Assembly (NCBI RefSeq): GCF_002104995.1
Contig: NW_024468269.1
Span: 1 to 64,000 of the forward strand
Direction of reading: 5' to 3'
DNA from: Linderina pennispora
Lineage: Eukaryota; Kickxellomycota; Kickxellomycetes; Kickxellales; Kickxellaceae
Length of the DNA: 64,000 nt
Shown piece by piece: positions 21,311 to 30,700 of this stretch (its first letter is position 1; every line of letters begins with the position of its first letter). A program made the position numbers and the translations under genes. Under the pieces are notes generated by a model. That model was not told the origin of the DNA and did not search any database. It saw only the letters and a list, made by a program, of their open reading frames with translations.

Positions 21311-21508
21311 TTTCACCCAAACTGCCATCGGCATCTTAGAAAAGTTTCAGTGAACATAATTTCAACCAGAAAGAAAAACCTTTGCATATTTGGGGTTAAT
21401 TATCATTGGGCAACAAAAGTCAATATCTCAATAGATATGGCTAAGCAACCACAAGGAAATTATGTTCACTGAAACTTTTCCAAGATGCCGATGGCGGTTT
21501 GGGTGAAA
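21311..21508. repeat. Near-perfect inverted repeat (hairpin or MITE-like)
   Basis: Arm 1 (21311-21362) and arm 2 (21457-21508) are reverse complements over 52 nt with two mismatches, separated by 94 nt. The two mismatches are both transitions. Sequence outside the arms does not pair. The size (about 200 bp in all) and terminal arms resemble a short non-autonomous DNA transposon or a fold-back element; no clear target-site duplication is visible. Confidence 0.75.
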
Positions 21509-22429
21509 TGGCAAAAAAAATATTTGTATTTTTAAAATCAATTATACACACAAAAACATTCTGGACACAATAACAAATAATAACTATGAAAAAAATAATT
21601 ATTAGTAAAAAATAGTTCTGAAAATGATTATTCAAATATCTATCTAACAAAATTGTAATTTACTAAAATTTACAAGTCCAGGAATGACCCCCTAAGGGTC
21701 TTGATCTATAGGCTCCTAAAGTCATATGGATTTGGAACTACACTAACAAACTAAGTAATTATAGCTTTTAACTGGTATATTTATGACTTAAGGGAGCTTG
21801 TGTTGGAACTTGAAAGTCACTCTATAGATAGTACTGCTAGATTCATCAAGGTATAGTAGAGGTCCTCATCTTTCCTAGTATATGCATCATATAGCATACT
21901 ATTGCCACATATATATCACTTAAGCAGCTTAGCTATGAAAATCATCAGTTCATCAGTAAGGCTGCTATTTATCAAATTCTTAGGTATTAATATTCTATTC
22001 ATAGCATTACTTATTCCTTATAGGTGCTCTATAGCCAACTCTTCTGCTTGCCTTTCCTATTCCTCCTGAGTCCTAGATATATCTATAGATATATTTCTCC
22101 TAATACTCTTAGATATAGCTGATAGCTGATTGTATCATTTATCTATGCCATATATAGAGGGGCTAGTACACTTGCACTTTGCACCTAAGAGGGTGCATAG
22201 TAAACTAGTAGTAGTTATTATAAGTAAAGTCAAAAATACATATGTTTAAAACTAGTTAGGTAAAGTAAGCAAATACTTTAACCCCTCTTTAGTATATTAT
22301 TAATAGAACAGTTTACTCACTCAGGCTTGATTGTGTGTAAAGTATAATAGCTTTTGATCTAAGAGACAAGTTATTGCTATTTAAGATTATTTAAGCTATA
22401 AGAGCCATATTCTGATAGACCAGTGGAGT

Positions 22430-22640
22430 ACTATAACTAATGGTAAATAATGCTAGACTGAGATACAGCAGAGATATTTAGTACTATAAGTTTAAAATGT
22501 GGAGAAAGAGGATGTCAAAAGGGTATAAAGTATGGAGTATAAAGTATGAGGTAAGTATGCTTAGAGTGTTAGTCTGTTAGGCTGATCATTATCTCCTAGG
22601 TCAAATATGAACCAGAAAAGCCAACAGTGGATCTCTTTGT
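22430..22640 (+). repeat. Dispersed repeat, copy A (AT-shifted)
   Basis: Collinear with copy B at about 26475-26690. Shared landmarks are CAGCAGAGATATTT, AAGTATGAGG, AGTCTGT and CATATTTG-like ends (AATATGAACCAGAAAAG here, AATATGTACCAGAAAAG there). Most differences read T or A here where copy B has C or G. It lies within the AT-rich block just upstream of the decayed FunK1 gene. Confidence 0.7.
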
Positions 22641-22983
22641 CTGCTATGTAGACTGGGTAGCTACTGCTGACATTTGGAATTGTTTCTTCATCCTCATTGT
22701 TACTAATGCAGCGAGTTGCTTAATCTAATTACATCCAGCACATAGGATTAAGGCTTTTGAAGGGGTTCTGCAGGTCTTATTAGCGTCAATATATATAAGC
22801 ATTTGCGCAGCTGAGTCAGTGTTACGAACAATAATTGCTTTTTCTCCCGCACTCTTTCTTGCATTTTAATTTCTGTATATTTTTCATACTGACATTCTGG
22901 TTTCAGTTTATCCAGCAATTACTCTCTCTTTTCATTACAGCTTTAACTTTTCAGCCATACTAGTAATTTCATGCCTCCTTAAC

Positions 22984-25364
22984 ATGGATTTATCGCACTT
23001 GGAAAGCATTTTGGGCAAGTTTCTAATTGCCCAAGCAGAATGAGACGAGAAATTGAGGACAGAGCAAGCTGAGCGCGATGAAAGGTTAATGAACATCCTT
23101 GTGGCTCTCAATAGAAAGGGGTCAGCCAGCAGTATCAACGTAAGAAGGGGACGGGACTCTGGTCACAGATCACAGGTAGGTCCAAAAATGGCTAAGGTAT
23201 GGCATCACAGCATCTGGTTTCTCGTTGTTTTGTGCAAGCCCTTGTCATTCACTATGCTAATTTACACCTTTATTTCCTCGAACTAGAACACATCTGGTCA
23301 GCAAGGTGGTCAGCTATCTAAGGGCCACAAAGGAGGATCACGAAACACAAGTAGTATCACTGATAGACGTAAGTATGCAATATAATAATCCAGCATCTAC
23401 TTGATATTCAGCTGCAGGAGTATCCTCTTACCACCCAGAGCGATAGGCCTTACAAGGTGCACATAACTCCATCAATGCTATCTCATATAGGCTCAACCTA
23501 CGCGAGGGGCGAAATATCCTCGCACAAGCCGGGCAAGACCAAGGACATGTATCAGTATCGGGGCGCAAAATGCAAGAGGGAGTGGCTTGCCATAACTACT
23601 CGCAGTAGTATACTGGTGGACTTAAAGACCAGCCTTGCTTATGGTGACCCCTGCCTGACGGCACCGATCTTGTTACCAATATTATTTCCGAATTCGAGAG
23701 GCGGTACCGCAGCCACACTCCAAGAGCTGGAATCCCCAATGTGCTCGAGGGTAAGGGGCTGCACAAAGAAGATTCTGTCGAAGCCGGGTTCGCACTCCTC
23801 CTCCAGAGCATTGTCGAGGAGCTCGACAAATCAGTCCCCGGTGCGCGTACTTTGGGTTACCTGGTGACATCGAACAAGGAAATCGATGGGAAAGGTAAGC
23901 CGGACATTAGCATAGTTCCGACGGGATGGTGCGAAAATGAGCATGTCAGGTGGCATGACATGGCTTCATTCGTCGAACTTAAGGGAGCGCGTATACCAGC
24001 TACGGATACGAAAAGTCATGGCCAACTCTCAACTTGCCTTCCCCGCATGTGGGAGAGCTACTGGCGAATCCATTGCGTCGGAATGATGGTGATTGAGGGC
24101 AACCTCTGGGCCTTCTCCAACACACGCGGTGGCATCTGCAAAGCAGAGGTTGGTAAGCTGCCGTTCATAAAGTACAGCGACGGTACGGCTAAACGTTCCA
24201 AGGGCATCGGACACTATGTGCTCTCCATGGACCAAGCGGGCGAAATCTCCCGGCCCTCCAACGTGGATGCCTGCAAAGATACTGTACGATTCCTCTTGAC
24301 CATATTTACTCTGCCTATTAGCCACTTTGGATGGCTTTTCCCCTGTGAGAGGAGCTGTGTTCTCCCCTTCACATTCGTGAAGCCGATCGTTGTTGCTCCT
24401 ATGGAACCTCTGTGGATGATTCAGGCCTAGCGCTATTTCTGATCCCTTCGGCGCTGCAGCTACATCGAGCAGCCTTGAGTCTATAACCATCACGCCTCTC
24501 ATTGGCAGATCGGAGCTATTGGGGCGCTGCCAATGGCCAGTCGGCACAATCTTGTGGGGTTGCAAAGCCATTTCGAATGCTACTGGTAGCGAGACCCCCT
24601 GCTTCCTCAGAGTGCTATGGGCCAAGAGTCGTCTTCTACGCGAGTCGTATATCTATGAGCAGCTGGCTCTAGCCGGCATTCTGCACACGCCAAAGGTACA
24701 CTGGCATGGGCAATTTGCCCACATAGGTGTTGTCAACGCGAATATCGGATCGATGCGCGGTGAAGCCTATCTCATGGAGGACTGTGGGGATACGATCGAC
24801 GGGTTCGTCGCTAATATTAAGGTGCACTCTGCCGATGAGTGGCGCTTGGTCAGCATCGCTGCTGGATATCTCCACACCCTATTTGCTGCATCGGCTGGCG
24901 AGCCCTCAACGATCCACCGCGACATCTCATCAGGCAACTTGTTGGTACGCAACGGGAAGCGGTGTGCTGATGATGAGCCATTTGTTATTGACTGGGAGCT
25001 TGCGCTCATTCTATGCGATGGCCGCCGTGTAAATGATGTTGGCGTAGTTGCGATCACTGGGACGAGGGTTTACATGGGATGGCGCGTTCTCAGTGGCACG
25101 GAATGGAGGTCGCTGGTCGATGATATTGAGTCTATGTTTCTCACACTCTTCCGCGCGATCTACAAGGTATTCCCTAACACCAGCAGGAGCAAATTGGAAA
25201 TGGATACCATCTGGGGTAACAGCGTTGATGACAAAGAGCTGCTGCACAAACGCGAGGACTGGCTCCAAACCAAGAAGAGTTGCATGGCATATATCTCTGA
25301 GAGGTGTCACACAAGTTGGCACAAATTGCTTGGGCTTGTTATGTTGAATGTGTGGGGATTTTAA
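22984..25364 (+). pseudogene. FunK1-type fungal protein kinase gene, broken
   Basis: An ATG at 22984 opens a coiled-coil-like start (MDLSHLESILGKFLIAQAE) but meets TGA at 23041 before the frame resumes (DEKLRTEQAERDERLMNIL). A GT-AG intron fits 23175-23286; a second runs from 23369 to about 23417, but its phase does not match. The FunK1 N-terminal region (WHDMASFVELKG, LPRMWESYWRIHCVGMMV) continues after a one-base break near 23646 and stops at 24430. The kinase core (from about 24480) keeps the catalytic loop HRDISSGNLL and VIDWELA in place of the DFG-like motif, and ends at 25364. FunK1 kinases are an expanded fungal family of unknown substrate. The nonsense codon and phase problem suggest real decay; the single-base break could be an error. 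Confidence 0.75.
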
Positions 25365-25369
25365 AAGTT

Positions 25370-25475
25370 ATATTTAATACTGAAGAAAAGAGAGAAAAAG
25401 GAATAGACAAGTTGCGCAGGGGAGTTTTCAATACGGCCATCTGTGCAACTTATCAGAGGCTAGATTCTACCTCCA
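25370..25475 (+). repeat. FunK1 3' flank shared with 54545-54650
   Basis: Directly after the kinase stop codon, the sequence TTTAATACTGAAGAAAAGAG and then TGTGCAACTTATCAGAGGCT matches 54545-54650 (TTAATATTAAAGAAAAGAG, TGTGCAACTTGTCAGAGGCT) in the same orientation. The match covers the 3' untranslated region rather than the frame. It implies another FunK1 gene once stood upstream of 54.5 kb or that the flank moved as part of a repeat. Confidence 0.6.
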
Positions 25476-25589
25476 TATTGTAGGCTGTAGCGGGGGTCTC
25501 GTTGGCGCCTGGCTTGCTGTCACCTGATTCGGCTGACATGTCGACGTCAGGGACAGCTGCAGTGGGCACACAACAGGCTCTTTTATCGT

Positions 25590-25928
25590 TTGCTACTCAG
25601 CGAGCACAAGCCAGGTACTACCCTCAATATTAAGGATAGAGATCTGCCCCTGGAGTCAACTGCAATCCACGACTGGGTGACTGGTCTGGCCGAAATCCTT
25701 GGTGATCTGGTTGGGAGTTCAAGGCATTTCCACAGCTTTAAAAGCTACGCGGCATTGTCTGAATATGAGGATCGATGTATCCAGAAGTTTTCTCAGGAAA
25801 ACGCTGGCCCAGCTAACGCCGGGGGCAACGACAGTGACGATAGGGACAACAGCGACGACGGCGACAGCAACGATTCAAACGATGGTAACGACACGAATGA
25901 GCCAGATCCGAAATACCAGAAGGTTTAG
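25590..25928 (+). pseudogene. Open frame fragment, acidic tail (possible FunK1-related exon)
   Basis: A 112-codon frame without its own ATG at the start. In-frame sequence runs further upstream (ends LQWAHNRLFYRLLLSEHKPG). The middle is protein-like (AIHDWVTGLAEILGDLVGSS) and the last 40 residues are a low-complexity Asp/Asn/Ser/Gly tail ending DPKYQKV. It lies 230 bases after the FunK1 stop and may be a fragment of a second, related gene. No function can be assigned. Confidence 0.3.
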
Positions 25929-28900
25929 CGCTATATATTTGTAACAGTGGTTTTGTGTAAAAGAGGAATCTAATATTGTTGCGCACCTAGCAACAGTACC
26001 ACCGGCGGTATTGTCACCATGGACACCCACAGTGATGCCAGCATAGGGGTTGATAAGGAGCCCATGTGCCCACCTTTTTCAGGAATGCGCCATTATGCTA
26101 CGGGCCTGAAAGAGGTGTAGCTCCAGCATCTGGTACCTCTTCTATTATCTTTTTAGTTTCGAATATCTGGTGTCCCTTGTAAATATTTTTGCATGCTATT
26201 GCTTTCACAATATCACACATAACCACACAAACTAACAACTGATACAGGTATTTAACGCAAAATCTATTACTGTACGACCAAATTCCTAAATATATTATTA
26301 TTTTTGGTGTTTTGAATCTAGATATCCTTTCATGCCAGTTTGGATGAAGTGACCCTGGACTATTTGCTTATAGCATTTTGAATTCTGACTGTCTTCTATT
26401 CTTCATTTTGCCTAGAGATAATGTTTGTTACCACTCAGGATTACCTGAGTTGCGAGACCCGTACCCCTGGAGAACTGGTGGAGTGCCGTAAATAACGGCA
26501 AAGAACCCTAGGCTGAAGCTCAGCAGAGATATTTGGCACTGTAAGTGTAAAATGTAGAGATAGGGGATATCGAAAAGGTATGAAGTATGAGGTATGAAGT
26601 ATGAGGCGTGTGTGCTTGGAGTGTCAGTCTGTCAGGCCGACCATCATCTCCTGGGCCAAATATGTACCAGAAAAGAAATTCCAGCAGAGGGTCGTGCTGC
26701 TTGCGCGGCAGATTGAGCAGCTGCTGTTGACTTATGAAATGAGTTGTCTTAGCTGGGCGGTCATGGTGACATTACCATGGCAAAGTGGAGGAAAGAAGCA
26801 CAGACTGAGACCGTATTACCTTGATTACGATCACTTGCTGTAGTCCATCACCGATAGGAGCAAATGTCGTCTGGTCTCCGTATGTCTTACAGTATCTCCT
26901 TTCTGTTCTCTTTAGCTTATTGCCTTTATACCTAGTCATACTTTTCCTTTGTACAAGAGTGCAGGCTGTTGACATTCGGGCAACCCCATGCCCTTCGCCA
27001 CCATATGCAGATCCAAATCCCCACCTGTACAAGCATTGTGGGCCGGAATGGCCCATTCTCCCTTTTTCTCCTCAGCAATTTCCAGCTATACTCATTCCAT
27101 ATAGCTCATAACTACTGGACTCTCTGAAGGTTAGCAATGTGGATTTGGAACCACAGGTATATATCGTAGTGGTGTGGTAATCGCTCGCTCTATATTTATA
27201 GTCATACTGGATTAACTTCAATATCGAACTGCATTTATATTTTCACTAGTACAGGTCTTGGCGTAGTTGGAAAAATGCTGACCATTCTAGAAGAATGTTT
27301 GATAGGGATACTACCCGACCAGTAAGATATACAATTGGCGGCAATGATGGTAATTGTGCCGCTATTCGTACCTCCTTCCGGGCTGGACTATTACGTCTCA
27401 AATGTTTCGCCAAGAGTCCTAAAAGAGGAAAAGCATCACAATTTTCCAAAGACTATGTATGGATATATATCGTCGATAAAAATAATGAAAACTAAAGTAA
27501 ACTGAGGTATTATACGCGAAATTTTAGAAATAAAAAGTGAGAAAATATTAGGCGCCTAAACCGATAAAGAAAAGAAAAAGAAAACTCTTTCAGAGAGAAG
27601 CTCAGCGCCATATAGTTGGTGTGTCGCCAAGTCAGGATTCTCCTAATCTAGTGACTTGCCGATTTATGACTATGTAGTCCATCAACTAGTGTCCAACAAA
27701 ACATACTTGGAATAGGAGGCCATGTTTCCTGTATGGAGGAAACTAAGAACAAAATGTGTGGTAGATCAATGCGACCAAGATGTTGTTGAGGTCCCTGGAA
27801 GTGCCAACAACGGCGTTCTTGTGGTGATCAAGACTGTGTGGTGGGTGTTGGATACACTGCTTGAGAGTGGATGAATGCATATCACTCTTATGCGCATCTA
27901 ACGGTACCATGGTTTAGTCGGTTCGTGCAAAGTGGCTTTCATGCCACACATGCCATTTGCTAGGCAAGGGGCTGAATCGCTAGTGCGAGGATATTAATAG
28001 ATCCCAATAGTCGACGCCATTCGCCAGGCCAGTTTTTCACCCCTCCCTAATTTGCGCCTTCAAAAGAATGATATGCATGGGTTCTTTCCGACATTCCTTG
28101 GTTCATGTTGTTCGAGAACCTGTTGCTGCTAAGTAGACGTTCCCTTGTATGTCGACCGCATATTTGCAAGTGACCGAAATAAGCTGATCGGCATATAAAA
28201 ATGCGTTGCAGTAGCTAATCTTGGTACGATTTTTGGGTTTGGCGTACAAAGCATGGGTTTTCTTCAGCCACTAATGTGGACTATGCACGTACGAATGGAC
28301 CAGATGTGCTCTAAGCACACGGCTCCAGGTGCCAAGGGTCTTGGCAGGCTCGCAGGCTCTAGTTCACTAAAAACTCAGGAGCGAAGCCAAAGCCAAAGCC
28401 CCGTAAAGCCTAGGTGCGGCTAGGTGTGGTGCCTGCCAGAGAAAGGGAGGGACGGCCGGAGCAGGCGCTGTGTCAAGTTATTCCTAGATGCAGCTTAACT
28501 CTTTGCAGATTAGTGCTGCTGCGTCAGCTGCCATTCAGCGCCCAGGACAGAGCATTGCCAAAGATCCTGTCATGTGCTGTATCTGGCACGTATAAATACT
28601 GCATCACTCGCCCGCTCCTGAAGTGGGTGGTGCATGGGCCATGGTCAGTTTGTGCAACATGCAGCATGCAGGGTACAGGGGGTGTCGCTAGGTGGCAGAG
28701 GGGGTATTAGTAGACGGCTAGGATATATGGGTTTCTGAAAGATGGAGCAGTTGTGGAAGCAAATGGAGCTTACAGAATTCGAGGATACAGCAAAAACAGA
28801 AGAGATAGTAAAGGGGGCTATATGAGGGCAGTGAAAAGCAGCAGGACCGCGACAGGAGCTCCAGAGAGTAATAAAGGCGTCGGCACACACCAAAACTACT

Positions 28901-28989
28901 TGGGCATGCCCAGACGCAACACATACCACTCCAATTCCTTGCTACAGACGCTTTTTCTCGCTCCTCGGACCACACTGGGGAGGGGGCGT
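25929..28989. other. Gene-poor region with dispersed repeat copy B
   Basis: About 3 kb between the FunK1 remnant and the Rab gene. It holds dispersed repeat copy B (about 26475-26690). Elsewhere only short open frames without motifs are seen (longest 98 codons). No RNA gene is recognised. Confidence 0.45.
26475..26690 (+). repeat. Dispersed repeat, copy B (less AT-shifted)
   Basis: Homologous to 22430-22640 over roughly 210 bp in the same orientation. It includes a short internal tandem repeat (GGTATGAAGTATGA twice, near 26577-26605) that copy A also shows as GGTATAAAGTATGG/AGTATAAAGTATGA. It does not contain a long frame, so the element type is unknown. Confidence 0.7.
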
Positions 28990-29827
28990 TTAGCAGCAGG
29001 CGGCCTTGTTCGCATACCCGTTGCTTTGGGCATCGGCAATGTTGACCTTGTCCTGGCCACCGGCGGCAGCGGGCTGTGCACGGTTCTCCGCGGATGTATC
29101 GAGCAGGCGCTTTTTGATATCTCTCGCGAGACTGAAGAACGCTTCATCAACGTTGGTGTTTGACTTGGCGCTGGTCTCGAGGAACTTGATGCCGAGCTCG
29201 TCAGCCAGCTTCTGGCCCTTCTCCTTGGGCACCGCCCGGCGCTCCTCAATGTCGCACTTGTTGCCGATCAGGATCTTGTTCACGCCCTCGCTCGCGTGCT
29301 GCTCAATGTTGCGGTACCAGTTCTCGATGTTGTTGAACGACCGCTCGTCTGTGACGTCGTAGACGAGCAGAATTCCCATCGCTCCGCGGTAGTACGCCGT
29401 CGTGATCGTGCGGAAGCGCTCCTGGCCTGCAGTATCCCACTAGAGACATACAAGGAGTTAGCGGTGTGGGACCTGGGGACCTTTCAGCGGTATGTAAAGC
29501 GGAGTACTTACAATTTGCAGCTTGATGCGCTTGCCGTCCAGCTCGATAGTGCGGATTTTAAAGTCGATTCCAATTGTTGTGATGAAAGACGGCGTAAACG
29601 AGTCGTCCGAGAAACGCAGCAGCACACAGCTCTTTCCGACACCTATTGGGGCGTTCTCTTTGGAAATTCAGCAGAGCGGCCGCGTGTTGTATGCCGAGTG
29701 CCCTTCCTCCTTGCGCTCGGTATATGCAGATGAGGCATGGAGCTTCCATCCAGTACTTACCCGAGTCACCGATTAGCAGCAACTTCATCAGGTAGTCGTA
29801 ACTCGCGTTCTTCTGAGCAGTCGCCAT
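28990..29827 (-). CDS. SEC4: Rab GTPase of the Sec4/Ypt2/Rab8 group (3 exons)
   Basis: Drives post-Golgi secretory vesicles to the plasma membrane. Exon 1 29827-29761, intron GTAAGT...AATAG (29760-29643), exon 2 29642-29512, intron GTAAGT...CTAG (29511-29440), exon 3 29439-28990, giving 215 residues. The joined frame has GDSGVGKS, the switch I region [39 protein letters not shown] and ETSAKS. It ends in the double-cysteine prenylation signal KAACC. All exon phases match and no frame breaks are seen. The effector-region sequence is that of the Rab8/Sec4 subgroup; a close Rab such as Ypt1 is less likely because of the [19 protein letters not shown] stretch. Confidence 0.93.
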
Positions 29828-30269
29828 TTCGAATATAGATAGAAAGGGGTGGTGTAAATAAGCGTGCAAGAGTCAAGAAGAGCTATGCGAAAAAAAGCAG
29901 CCATCTGGCGTGAGCCACAGGCGAATGTGTTGCTGCCCGCCAAGCAGCCGTTGTTTACGTGTGGTGATTTCGGGATTAGTGATCTACTGCCGCCACCACA
30001 CGCTAACTTCGGTCCCCGCACAGACTTGCTGTGCAACTACCCCACGTCGTGTGCCGCTGGGGTATGGATGCGTGGGGGTAATGGCGGCCAGGGGATGCCA
30101 CTATACGACGTAGCGCTGGCTGGCCACAGCATGCTGAGGCCGGCGAGCACTGAACTACTTGCCTGCTCCCTCCTCACCATACTATGTGGTCATGCGGCCA
30201 CAGCATGATGTTCAAGTGCTGCATTGCCATGGAGGGATCTTCGCATTCAAGCTACATGCTACTCTCCCA
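29828..30269. other. Divergent promoter region
   Basis: This interval lies between the minus-strand Rab gene and the plus-strand small membrane protein. Overlapping open frames exist but none shows a domain. It probably carries both promoters. Confidence 0.35.
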
Positions 30270-30509
30270 ATGATTTTGCGCTCCGACCAAGTCGACGAGG
30301 GACTCCCGACCAGCCTCATTATTCTGCTCATCGTGTGCGTATTTGTCGGATTCGCCGCAATCCTATGGTGCTTTTTCACGACATGCGTGGGCCGCGAGGC
30401 ACTGCTACAGCTCAGACACTGGCTGCGCGAGCGGCGGCAAGGGCGGACAAGTGGCGGACAAGGGTGGACGCCCTTGCCGATACACAACCAAGACGATGAT
30501 CAGCGGTGA
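30270..30509 (+). CDS. Small single-pass membrane protein
   Basis: An ATG at 30270 gives 79 residues: a short acidic N-terminus, one hydrophobic segment of about 25 residues (PTSLIILLIVCVFVGFAAIL, then WCFFTTCVG), then a basic cytosolic-type tail rich in Arg and Gln ending in DDDQR. A longer frame begins at 30159, but the added segment lacks similar character. The charge pattern suggests an N-out, C-in topology. No family is recognised. It ends about 35 bases from the Fanzor element boundary. Confidence 0.45.
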   Translation: MILRSDQVDEGLPTSLIILLIVCVFVGFAAILWCFFTTCVGREALLQLRHWLRERRQGRTSGGQGWTPLPIHNQDDDQR

Positions 30510-30544
30510 GCATGAGGGCTTTTAATTTTTTCACGCTGAATTAG

Positions 30545-30700
30545 AAATGCTAGAACTACTTCGCTCGCGATGCGAGTTCAATTGCTAGTCAGCATGGGTT
30601 GGCACGTCGATAAAAACACCAGGGCGAACCAGCCATTTGAACATGTCGGATGATTGTTAGTGTGATAGTGATCTTGGGCATCCCTGTCTTGATGGCCTGC
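30545..30700 (-). ncRNA. Candidate Fanzor omega RNA (3' tail of copy 1)
   Basis: The roughly 150 nt after the Fanzor stop codon align with the same region of copy 2 although neither encodes protein (shared CACTAACAA, CATCCGACA, TTCAAATG, TTATCGACGTG, GCTGACTAGCA). The tail ends with hairpin CTCGC-ATC-GCGAG followed by TTCTAG. In TnpB and Fanzor systems the guide scaffold RNA derives from this position and the guide lies just beyond the element end. Its assignment here rests on position and conservation only. Confidence 0.4.
30564..30576 (-). repeat. Conserved terminal hairpin of the Fanzor element
   Basis: CTCGC, a 3-nt loop, then GCGAG: a perfect 5-bp stem. The same 13 nt occur at 57131-57143 in copy 2 at the same distance from the stop codon, while the surrounding bases differ. 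Confidence 0.7.

Larger units (their letters stand above)
20084..22983. other. AT-rich, gene-poor block with relics
   Basis: From about 20.7 kb to 22.9 kb the sequence is strongly AT-rich with frequent stops in all frames, unlike its flanks. It contains a hairpin repeat (21311-21508) and the AT-shifted copy of a dispersed repeat (about 22430-22640). At 20659-20318 (minus) a 113-codon frame includes SYEEKKAGRPTKLKGKAKH and SRIYDSVWGYFFDDGNEANA, which looks protein-like but is unrecognised, perhaps a gene remnant. The composition suggests old transposon DNA altered by cytosine deamination. Confidence 0.45.
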
